Source: Cryomorphaceae bacterium (lineage in GTDB: Bacteria; Bacteroidota; Bacteroidia; Flavobacteriales_D; Crocinitomicaceae). Taken from it: a stretch of DNA of 7,185 bases. Position 1 is the stretch's first letter, and each line of letters starts with the position of its first letter. Positions 1 through 5,624 of this stretch are shown here, one piece after another. A program made the translations under genes and the position numbers. The DNA lies in assembly GCA_027485365.1 (NCBI GenBank), contig JAIXRD010000202.1, positions 1 through 7,185 of the forward strand, in the 5' to 3' direction. The notes below the pieces were generated by a model. It was not told where the DNA came from. It was given only the letters and a program-made list of their open reading frames with translations, and did no database searches.

Positions 1-864
1 AACCAGGCGCATTTAGGAAAGCTGAACGTCGTGAGCCTTAAGGAAAATATAGAAGTTATTGAAGGAAAGCCCACAGAGTCCTCGGCTAAAATTGCAATAT
101 GGGCATTGGAAAAATCCGCCGAAGATTTAGCGGCAAAAACCCTAGATGGTATTGTTACTGCTCCGGTATCAAAACAAAACATACATAGCATCACCCGAGG
201 GTTTACAGGACACACAGAATATTACAACGAACGATTTAAAGCAGAAGGAGCCTTAATGGTGCTCTGTGAAGAACGGTTAAAAGTGGCATTAGCTACGAAT
301 CACATTGCAATTAAAGATATTCCGGCTGCAGTTGTTAAAGACACGGTTGTTGAGGCAATTAAAAACCTTGACTTAATGCTCAGACAGGATTTCAATATTA
401 TTAAACCAAAAATTGCTGTTCTTGGACTTAATCCGCATGCGGGCGAATCGGGCACCATTGGATTAGAGGAAATGGAGCAAATCTCACCGGCAATTAGCAA
501 TGCAAAAAACGCCGGTATTTTGGCTTTTGGGCCATATTCTGCCGATGGTTTTTTTGGGGCTGGTCTTTGTTTTGAGTTTGATGCCGTGTTGGCAATGTAC
601 CACGACCAAGGATTAACAGGTTTCAAGGCCATTGCATTTGATGGCGGAGTTAATTACACAGCGGGCCTATCTGTTATTAGAACCTCACCAGGACATGGAA
701 CGGCTTTCGATCTCGCAGGAAAAGGCGAGGCCTCGGTGGAAGGAATGAGAAACGCATTGTATGTTGCAATCGATGCGGCTAGAAATAGACATAATTTTAA
801 GTTAAATAATTCAAACCCATTGGGCTTTACTGCAGGCCATAAGGAGTCAGAAGGGATTGCTTAA
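1..864 (+). CDS. pdxA: 4-hydroxythreonine-4-phosphate dehydrogenase PdxA, 5'-truncated by window edge
   Basis: PdxA is the cytoplasmic metal- and NAD-dependent enzyme that oxidises and decarboxylates 4-phosphohydroxy-L-threonine in the DXP-dependent vitamin B6 (pyridoxal phosphate) pathway. The frame is open from base 1, so the GTG at 31 is internal and not a start. The visible 287 residues lack roughly the first 65-75 of a protein that is usually about 330-360 long. Seen motifs, numbered within the fragment: TAPVSK (53-58), the substrate-binding GHTE (H71), and three histidines at 101 (ATNH), 146 (NPHAGE) and 201 (YHDQGL). Their spacings of 45 and 55 equal those of the E. coli metal ligands H166, H211 and H266. 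The RTSPGHGTA and AGKG motifs follow near the C-terminus. All visible catalytic residues are present, so the enzyme is probably active. A 58-base gap separates it from the next gene, so pdxA may be only partly co-transcribed with the lipid genes. Confidence 0.97.
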   Translation, partial: NQAHLGKLNVVSLKENIEVIEGKPTESSAKIAIWALEKSAEDLAAKTLDGIVTAPVSKQNIHSITRGFTGHTEYYNERFKAEGALMVLCEERLKVALATNHIAIKDIPAAVVKDTVVEAIKNLDLMLRQDFNIIKPKIAVLGLNPHAGESGTIGLEEMEQISPAISNAKNAGILAFGPYSADGFFGAGLCFEFDAVLAMYHDQGLTGFKAIAFDGGVNYTAGLSVIRTSPGHGTAFDLAGKGEASVEGMRNALYVAIDAARNRHNFKLNNSNPLGFTAGHKESEGIA

Positions 865-876
865 AGAACGTTCTTT
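863..876. repeat. Perfect 14-base palindrome at the end of pdxA
   Basis: AAAGAACGTTCTTT reads the same on both strands and begins within the pdxA stop codon (862-864). Its right end contains the TTTC and first two T bases that lead into the TTTG at 874-877, the proposed -33 element of an internal promoter. It could be a binding site for a dimeric regulator overlapping that promoter, or chance in A/T-rich sequence. As RNA it would form only a 5-pair stem with a 4-base loop, too weak to be a convincing terminator. The palindrome itself is certain; any function is inferred. Confidence 0.4.
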
Positions 877-905
877 GGGCAATTCAAAAAAATGCAGTAC
901 CTTTA
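874..905 (+). promoter_or_regulatory. Candidate Bacteroidota-type promoter upstream of the DUF177-rpmF-lipid operon
   Basis: TTTG at 874-877 is followed after 20 bases by TACCTTTA at 898-905. The Bacteroidota primary sigma consensus is TTTG, 19-21 bases, TAnnTTTG, so only the last base of the -7 element departs from it. Transcription would start near 911, leaving a leader of roughly 12 bases before the ATG at 923. The site lies in the only sizeable gap of the housekeeping block. It would let the six downstream genes be expressed apart from pdxA. No experimental support is available. Confidence 0.4.
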
Positions 906-922
906 CACCCGCCTTTTTCATC

Positions 923-1429
923 ATGCTAAAAAGTAGTCCATACATACTGCAGTTTTCAGGGTTGAAACTTGGCAACCACAGCTTCGAGTATATACTTGAA
1001 GCATCGTTCTTTGATTCTTGTGAGAATTTTGGAGTACAAAAAGGTATAGGTATAGCCAAGGCTGAATTGGAAAAGAAAGAGACCATGATGTTGCTTTCGT
1101 TGACGCTTAATGCAACGCTTGAAGTTTTATGTGATCGATGTAACGAAAAAATGAGTCTTGACGTAAATGGTCACATGGAGTTGATTTATAAGTTTGGTAT
1201 GGAAGAGTCATTAGATGAATCTTTGGTTATTCTTCCGCCGGACAGTTATCAGATGGATATGTTTCAGCCAGTGTATGAGCTTTTAGTGGTTTCCTTGCCT
1301 TCGCGGTTCATTCATCCAAATGATGGGTGCGATCCAGAAGTATTAAGGTTTTTAAATACACCTCCACCGTCACAAGAAAAAAAGATTGAACTTGACCCGA
1401 GATGGTCAGCATTGAATAAATTGAATTAA
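923..1429 (+). CDS. DUF177 / YceD-family protein
   Basis: This is a 168-residue cytoplasmic protein of the DUF177 (YceD) family, whose genes very often sit directly before rpmF. YceD members are linked to 23S rRNA accumulation or ribosome assembly, but the biochemical role is not settled. Supporting sequence: an N-terminal block with FSGLKLGNHSFEY (11-23) leading to FF (29-30), the family's central Cys pair CDRC (C70, C73), an acidic middle region, and the C-terminal DPRWSALNKL typical of Bacteroidota members. The frame is open from a TTG at 857, but I chose the ATG at 923. It places the family's N-terminal block right at the start, whereas the longer form adds 22 unrelated residues and overlaps pdxA. 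It ends 18 bases before rpmF, consistent with co-transcription. Confidence 0.88.
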   Translation: MLKSSPYILQFSGLKLGNHSFEYILEASFFDSCENFGVQKGIGIAKAELEKKETMMLLSLTLNATLEVLCDRCNEKMSLDVNGHMELIYKFGMEESLDESLVILPPDSYQMDMFQPVYELLVVSLPSRFIHPNDGCDPEVLRFLNTPPPSQEKKIELDPRWSALNKLN

Positions 1430-1447
1430 AATAAATAATAAGTAAAA

Positions 1448-1642
1448 ATGGCACATCCTAAACGTCGAATTTCTACCACACGAAGAGACAAAAGAAGAAC
1501 CCATAAGAATGCGGTTGCAGCAAACGTTGCCACGTGTCCTACTACAGGTCAACCACATTTATTTCATCATGCACACTGGCACGAAGGAAAACTATATTAC
1601 AAAGGGAAGGTCGTAGCAGAGAAAGAAGAGGCAGCAGCATAA
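1448..1642 (+). CDS. rpmF: 50S ribosomal protein L32 (bL32), zinc-ribbon-less form
   Basis: bL32 is a small structural protein of the large ribosomal subunit. The 64 residues begin with MAHPKRRISTTRRDKRRTH, the basic N-terminal stretch that defines the family. In many bacteria the C-terminal half carries four zinc-binding cysteines; here only the first remains (C30, in TCPTTG). The other three positions hold Thr, His and Glu, and the area is His-rich (HLFHHAHWH). The protein is therefore probably zinc-free or binds metal differently. From memory, the same CPTTG...HWHEGK pattern occurs in flavobacterial L32, so this looks lineage-typical and not like damage. The tail ends in an EKEEAAA sequence. 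It sits 18 bases after the DUF177 gene and 10 bases before plsX, in the widely conserved yceD-rpmF-plsX-fabH order. Confidence 0.97.
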   Translation: MAHPKRRISTTRRDKRRTHKNAVAANVATCPTTGQPHLFHHAHWHEGKLYYKGKVVAEKEEAAA

Positions 1643-1652
1643 TCACCTCTCA

Positions 1653-2591
1653 ATGAATATTGGTTTAGATGTTTCTGGCGGTGATTTTGCGCCGAAGGTA
1701 AATCTATTGGGCGCTGTTCAAGCAAATCAAGCATTGAACGGGAACTCTCGTATTTTTCTTTTTGGTGACGAAACTGAAATTCGTAATGGACTTGCCTCCT
1801 TAGCCGAAGACCCTACGGATTTCGAAATTATACACTCTCCGGAAATCATTGGAATGGAGGATCACCCAACACGGGCTTTTTCTCGAAAACCGAATGCGTC
1901 TATTGCCATTGGTTTTAATTATCTGAGTGAGGGTAAAATAGATGTATTTGCTAGCACAGGAAATACCGGCGCAATGTTGGTTGGAGCAATTTACAAAATT
2001 AATACGATTCCAGGGGTTATTCGACCATGTATTACAGCAACGATTCCGTGCATCAATGGAAAAAAATCAGTTTTATTGGATGTGGGTTCTAATGCGGATT
2101 GTAAAGTAGATGTACTCTATCAATTTGCAGAATTAGGCTCATTGTACGCTGAACACATATTAAAAATAGAACAACCAAGAATAGGGTTGTTGAATATTGG
2201 AGAAGAAGAATCAAAAGGAAACCTTTTAACACAAGCAGTTTATAAGTTGCTCCAAGATTCAGATTCAATTAATTTTATCGGGAATATTGAGGGTAGAGAC
2301 ATATTTACAAATAAGGCAGACGTCATTGTCTGTGATGGCTTCACCGGAAATATCGTGTTAAAAGAAGCAGAAGGGTTTTACAATATGGTGAAAGCGAGAG
2401 GAATTGAAGATGATTACTTCAATTTGTTTAATTTTGAGAATTATGGCGGTACGCCCATACTAGGGGTAAAAGGAAATGTGGTTATAGGGCATGGGTCCAG
2501 TAACGAAACTGCTGTATTAAATATGATTCTACATGCCCACCAAGTTGCTGAAAACAGGTTGTCGGTCAAAATCACTAAAGCATTTAAATAA
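1653..2591 (+). CDS. plsX: Phosphate acyltransferase PlsX
   Basis: PlsX is a peripheral membrane enzyme that converts acyl-ACP and phosphate to acyl-phosphate. PlsY then uses the acyl-phosphate to acylate glycerol-3-phosphate, the first step of phospholipid synthesis. The 312 residues are slightly short for the family (about 330-355). Recognisable blocks: the N-terminal nucleotide-fold motif GLDVSGGDFAP (4-14; many homologues have DAMGGD), ASTGNTGAM (100-108), LLDVGSNADC (131-140), LLNIGEEESKGN (179-190), GNIEGRD (210-216), DGFTGNIVLKEAEG (228-241) and the C-terminal GGTPILGVKGNVVIGHG (255-271). The stretch between the last two blocks (about 242-254) is short, which probably accounts for the shorter length. 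The ATG lies 10 bases after rpmF. The TAA stop overlaps the fabH ATG by one base, suggesting translational coupling of two enzymes that compete for the acyl-ACP pool. Confidence 0.96.
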   Translation: MNIGLDVSGGDFAPKVNLLGAVQANQALNGNSRIFLFGDETEIRNGLASLAEDPTDFEIIHSPEIIGMEDHPTRAFSRKPNASIAIGFNYLSEGKIDVFASTGNTGAMLVGAIYKINTIPGVIRPCITATIPCINGKKSVLLDVGSNADCKVDVLYQFAELGSLYAEHILKIEQPRIGLLNIGEEESKGNLLTQAVYKLLQDSDSINFIGNIEGRDIFTNKADVIVCDGFTGNIVLKEAEGFYNMVKARGIEDDYFNLFNFENYGGTPILGVKGNVVIGHGSSNETAVLNMILHAHQVAENRLSVKITKAFK

Positions 2592-3580
2592 TGAGTAAAG
2601 TTTACGCGGCAATTACAGGAGTTCAAGGGTATGTTCCAGAAGACATTCTTTCGAACGAAGAATTAGCTAAAATCGTTGATACTTCTGACGAATGGATTAC
2701 AACCCGAACGGGTATAAAAGAGCGTCGAGTAATGAAGAATGGAGCTTCTTCAGACATGGCCGCTAAAGCCGTAGAAGGCCTGCTGCATAAAACGAATACC
2801 GATCCACTAGACATTGAATTAGTCATTGTAGCTACAGTTACCCCAGATTATCCATTTCCCAGCACAGCAAATGTGTTATGCGATAAAATAGGGATGACAA
2901 ATGCTTGGGGATATGACTTAATTGCGGCTTGTTCAGGATTTATTTACGCAATATCCACTGCAGCGCAGTTTATTGAAACAGGACGATATAAAAAAGTGGT
3001 TGTGGTTGGGGTTGATAAAATGACCTCTATTTTAGATTACGAAGACCGCACGACTTGTGTGATTTTTGGAGATGGAGCAGGGGCGGTTTTGATTGAACCT
3101 AATCATGAAGGAATGGGCATTCAGGACTTTATTCTACGTAGTGATGGTTCAGGAAGAGAATACTTGTTACAACCAGCAGGCGGATCGGTTAACCCCGCAA
3201 GCATTTATACCGTTGAAAACAGAATGCACTATGTTAAACAAGAAGGCAAACAGGTGTTTAAATTTGCTGTAACGAACATGGCTGAAGTTTCCGCAGAAAT
3301 CATGGAAAAAAACAACTTAAGTAGTGACGATGTTGCCTGGTTAGTGCCTCATCAAGCGAACCTACGTATAATCGATGCAACGGCTAATCGAATGGGTCTC
3401 CCTAAAGAGAAGGTGATGATTAACATTCAAAAATATGGTAATACCACAGCCGGAACGCTACCGCTTTGTTTGTGGGATTATGAGAAACAATTGAAAAAAG
3501 GAGATAACATTATTTTGAGCGCCTTTGGAGGTGGATTTACTTGGGGCGCAGTGTATATTAAATGGGCATATAATTCTTAA
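2591..3580 (+). CDS. fabH: 3-oxoacyl-ACP synthase III (KAS III, FabH)
   Basis: FabH starts fatty acid synthesis in the cytoplasm by condensing an acyl-CoA primer (acetyl-CoA or a branched acyl-CoA) with malonyl-ACP. The 329 residues match the usual length. The complete catalytic triad is visible: C114 in AACSGF, H254 in VPHQAN and N284 in KYGNTTAGT. Other family marks are TSDEWITTRTGIKERR (31-46), the FGDGAGA motif (159-165) and the C-terminal FGGGFTWGA. Primer preference cannot be read from the sequence; branched-chain primers are common in Bacteroidota, so iso-fatty acids are possible. The start overlaps the plsX stop by one base, and accB follows after 9 bases. Because malonyl-ACP derives from acetyl-CoA carboxylase, the two following genes feed this enzyme directly. 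Confidence 0.97.
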   Translation: MSKVYAAITGVQGYVPEDILSNEELAKIVDTSDEWITTRTGIKERRVMKNGASSDMAAKAVEGLLHKTNTDPLDIELVIVATVTPDYPFPSTANVLCDKIGMTNAWGYDLIAACSGFIYAISTAAQFIETGRYKKVVVVGVDKMTSILDYEDRTTCVIFGDGAGAVLIEPNHEGMGIQDFILRSDGSGREYLLQPAGGSVNPASIYTVENRMHYVKQEGKQVFKFAVTNMAEVSAEIMEKNNLSSDDVAWLVPHQANLRIIDATANRMGLPKEKVMINIQKYGNTTAGTLPLCLWDYEKQLKKGDNIILSAFGGGFTWGAVYIKWAYNS

Positions 3581-3589
3581 TTTTACAAC

Positions 3590-4063
3590 ATGAATAACGA
3601 AGAAATTAAAGATCTAATCAAACTAGTTTCAAAACTTGGTCTTGGAAAAGTTGAAATTGAAAAGGATGGATTTAAGATTAACATTAAAGGGCCAAACATG
3701 GTTCCATCTGGAGTTTATGTGGCGCCGCAAGTAGCAGCACCTCAAGTAAATAACGCGCCAACTCCCGCACCCGCAGCGATCACGAGTGAGCCTGTTGTTT
3801 CAACTCCATCGGAAAGTAGTTCAACCATTACGATTAAATCCTCTATGATTGGAACCTTTTATCGGTCATCTAGCCCGGATAAACCCGCGTTTGTAGAAGT
3901 GGGTTCAGAAATCAAAAAAGGAGATAAAATCTGCATTATCGAGGCAATGAAATTATTCAATGAAATCGAATCCGAAGTAAGCGGTAGAATTGTGAAAGTG
4001 CTTGTGGATGACGCTACACCCGTAGAATTCGATCAGCCCTTGTTCTTGGTTGAACCAGCATAA
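3590..4063 (+). CDS. accB: Biotin carboxyl carrier protein of acetyl-CoA carboxylase (AccB/BCCP)
   Basis: BCCP carries the biotin that is carboxylated by AccC and then discharged by the AccAD carboxyltransferase to make malonyl-CoA. The 157 residues show the usual three parts. The N-terminal segment (1-35; KDLIKLVSKLGLGKVEIE) is the family's interaction region. A Pro/Ala/Ser-rich flexible linker covers about 38-79. The C-terminal biotinyl domain (80-157) carries the EAMKLFNEI motif, with K121 as the predicted biotinylation site. The TFYRSSSPDKPAFVEVG segment (89-105) is the 'thumb' that distinguishes true AccB from many other biotinyl domains. Length and lysine position nearly equal E. coli AccB (156 residues, K122). 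accC follows after 9 bases, as in many bacterial accBC pairs. Confidence 0.97.
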   Translation: MNNEEIKDLIKLVSKLGLGKVEIEKDGFKINIKGPNMVPSGVYVAPQVAAPQVNNAPTPAPAAITSEPVVSTPSESSSTITIKSSMIGTFYRSSSPDKPAFVEVGSEIKKGDKICIIEAMKLFNEIESEVSGRIVKVLVDDATPVEFDQPLFLVEPA

Positions 4064-4072
4064 CTATCACAT

Positions 4073-5407
4073 ATGTTTAAGAAAATTCTAATTGCCAATC
4101 GTGGTGAAATTGCCATGCGGGTTATTCGTACCTGCAAAGAAATGGGAATTAAGACAGTCGCTGTATATTCCACAGCAGATAAAGATTCACTACCCGTTAG
4201 GTTTGCCGACGAAGCGGTTTGTATTGGACCTCCCGTAAGTTCAAAATCATACTTATCTATTCCTAATATAATTGCAGCAGCAGAGATCACAAATGCTGAT
4301 GCCATTCATCCAGGGTATGGATTTCTTTCTGAAAACGAAAAGTTTTCAAGAGTGTGTCAAGAGCATGGCATCAAATTTATTGGTGCCCTTCCTGAACAAA
4401 TTGCGGCTATGGGAGATAAAGCAACCGCAAAAGCAACAATGATTAAGGCCGGTGTACCATGTATTCCCGGTTCAGTGGGGCTCTTGAAAGATGTTGATGA
4501 TGCAAAAGAGAATGCTACCCGGATAAAATATCCTGTTATTCTTAAGGCTACAGCAGGTGGTGGTGGAAAAGGAATGCGTATTGTCTGGAAAGAAGAAGAC
4601 TTACAAGAGGCCTGGGATTCTGCTAGACAAGAAGCAGCCGCAGCTTTTGGTAACGATGGCGTGTACATGGAAAAATTCATTGAAGAACCGCGTCACATAG
4701 AAATTCAAATTGCTGGAGACCAATTCGGTAACGCTTGTCACCTTTCAGAAAGAGATTGTTCCATTCAACGCAGACACCAAAAATTAGTAGAAGAAACTCC
4801 TTCGCCTTTCATGACACCAGAGCTTAGGGATAAAATGGGCGAAGCAGCTATAAAAGCGGCAAAAGCCGTTCGCTATGAAGGTGTTGGCACCGTTGAATTT
4901 CTTGTTGATAAAAACCGTGATTTTTATTTCATGGAAATGAACACACGAATCCAAGTAGAACACACCATTACGGAAGAGGTAATAAACTTCGATTTGGTAA
5001 AAGAGCAAATTAAATTAGCCGCTGGCGAGAAAATTTCCGGAAAGAATTATACCCCAATTCTTCATTCAATTCAATGCAGAATTAACGCAGAAGACCCATA
5101 CAATGATTTTCGTCCTTCTCCCGGAAAAATTACAGATTATCATTCACCTGGAGGCCATGGAGTGCGAATAGACACCCACGTTTATGCGGGGTATACCATT
5201 CCTCCAAATTATGATTCCATGATTTCAAAGTTAATTGTGGTGGCGCAAACACGTGAAGAAGCCATACTGAAAATGCGTCGGGCATTGGATGAATATATCA
5301 TTCAAGGGGTTAAAACAACCATACCTTTTCATCAAAAGTTAATGCAAGACCCAAAATTTATTGAAGGGGACTTTACTACAAAATTCATGGAGACATTTTC
5401 TTTGTAA
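4073..5407 (+). CDS. accC: Biotin carboxylase subunit of acetyl-CoA carboxylase (AccC)
   Basis: AccC uses ATP and bicarbonate to carboxylate the biotin on AccB, the first half-reaction of acetyl-CoA carboxylase. The 444 residues match the family (E. coli 449) and show the N-terminal domain (KKILIANRGEIAMRVIR), the ATP-grasp domain and the C-terminal domain in order. Residues aligning with the known E. coli active site are present: K116, K158, the glycine loop AGGGGKGM (161-168), H208, K237 (RRHQK), E275 and E288. The MNTRIQVEH block (289-297) includes R292, Q294, V295 and E296, and R336 is also present. After that block the protein has TITEEV where E. coli has PVTEMI, a mild variation away from the catalytic residues. 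This is the last gene of the block. accA and accD are not in the window, so the carboxyltransferase must be encoded elsewhere. Confidence 0.98.
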   Translation: MFKKILIANRGEIAMRVIRTCKEMGIKTVAVYSTADKDSLPVRFADEAVCIGPPVSSKSYLSIPNIIAAAEITNADAIHPGYGFLSENEKFSRVCQEHGIKFIGALPEQIAAMGDKATAKATMIKAGVPCIPGSVGLLKDVDDAKENATRIKYPVILKATAGGGGKGMRIVWKEEDLQEAWDSARQEAAAAFGNDGVYMEKFIEEPRHIEIQIAGDQFGNACHLSERDCSIQRRHQKLVEETPSPFMTPELRDKMGEAAIKAAKAVRYEGVGTVEFLVDKNRDFYFMEMNTRIQVEHTITEEVINFDLVKEQIKLAAGEKISGKNYTPILHSIQCRINAEDPYNDFRPSPGKITDYHSPGGHGVRIDTHVYAGYTIPPNYDSMISKLIVVAQTREEAILKMRRALDEYIIQGVKTTIPFHQKLMQDPKFIEGDFTTKFMETFSL

Positions 5408-5438
5408 AAATGTAAGCAACCTTAAGTTTTTGGGTTTC

Positions 5439-5464
5439 GTAATTTTAACAATGTTAAATATTAC
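5439..5464 (+). terminator. Imperfect inverted repeat after accC, possible weak transcript-end hairpin
   Basis: The left arm GTAATTTTAAC (5439-5449), a loop AAT, and the right arm GTTAAATATTAC (5453-5464) can form an 11-pair stem with one bulged T at 5459. It begins 31 bases after the accC stop, where the operon should end. Only two pairs are G-C and no U-run follows, so it is not a classical intrinsic terminator. It may instead be a 3' end stabilising structure or chance in AT-rich DNA. The next gene has its own candidate promoter, so some transcript end is expected in this gap. Confidence 0.25.
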
Positions 5465-5575
5465 TCGTCAAAATCTAATTTATGTCAAACTACTACTTCT
5501 AGTCAAGAAAAATTTTCGAAACCATCCGGTTTTCAGTAGATTAACATAAATTTAATGGCAACGGGGTCCAAAAAA

Positions 5576-5607
5576 TTTCGTCAAAAGGCCGTAAAAAAGT
5601 AATTTTG
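5576..5607 (+). promoter_or_regulatory. Candidate Bacteroidota-type promoter of the secreted protein gene
   Basis: TAATTTTG at 5600-5607 is an exact match to the Bacteroidota -7 element TAnnTTTG. TTTC at 5576-5579, 20 bases upstream, is a one-mismatch version of the -33 element TTTG. Transcription would begin around 5613, giving a leader of about 12 bases before the ATG at 5625. Together with the 217-base gap after accC, this suggests that the gene is transcribed apart from the lipid operon. The rest of the gap (5408-5575) shows no gene or RNA that I recognise, apart from the inverted repeat at 5439-5464. Confidence 0.5.
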
Positions 5608-5624
5608 ACTTAAGATTTATTGAC

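Noticed and set aside
31..33. GTG as the pdxA start
   Set aside because: The frame is open to base 1 with plausible PdxA sequence before it, and the protein would be far too short; it is an internal Val codon.
857..922. TTG-initiated extension of the DUF177 gene overlapping the end of pdxA
   Set aside because: The extra 22 residues do not resemble the family, whose N-terminal block begins right after the ATG at 923; the extension also overlaps pdxA and spans the promoter candidate.
5518..5534. Short hairpin (AAACC / GGTTT with ATCC loop) as a terminator
   Set aside because: It has only 5-6 pairs, no following T-run, and such stems are expected by chance in this sequence.
5361..5549. 62-codon + strand open frame overlapping the accC end and the following gap
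   Set aside because: It overlaps the AccC C-terminus in another frame, and the translation is low-complexity from AT-rich DNA with no family resemblance.
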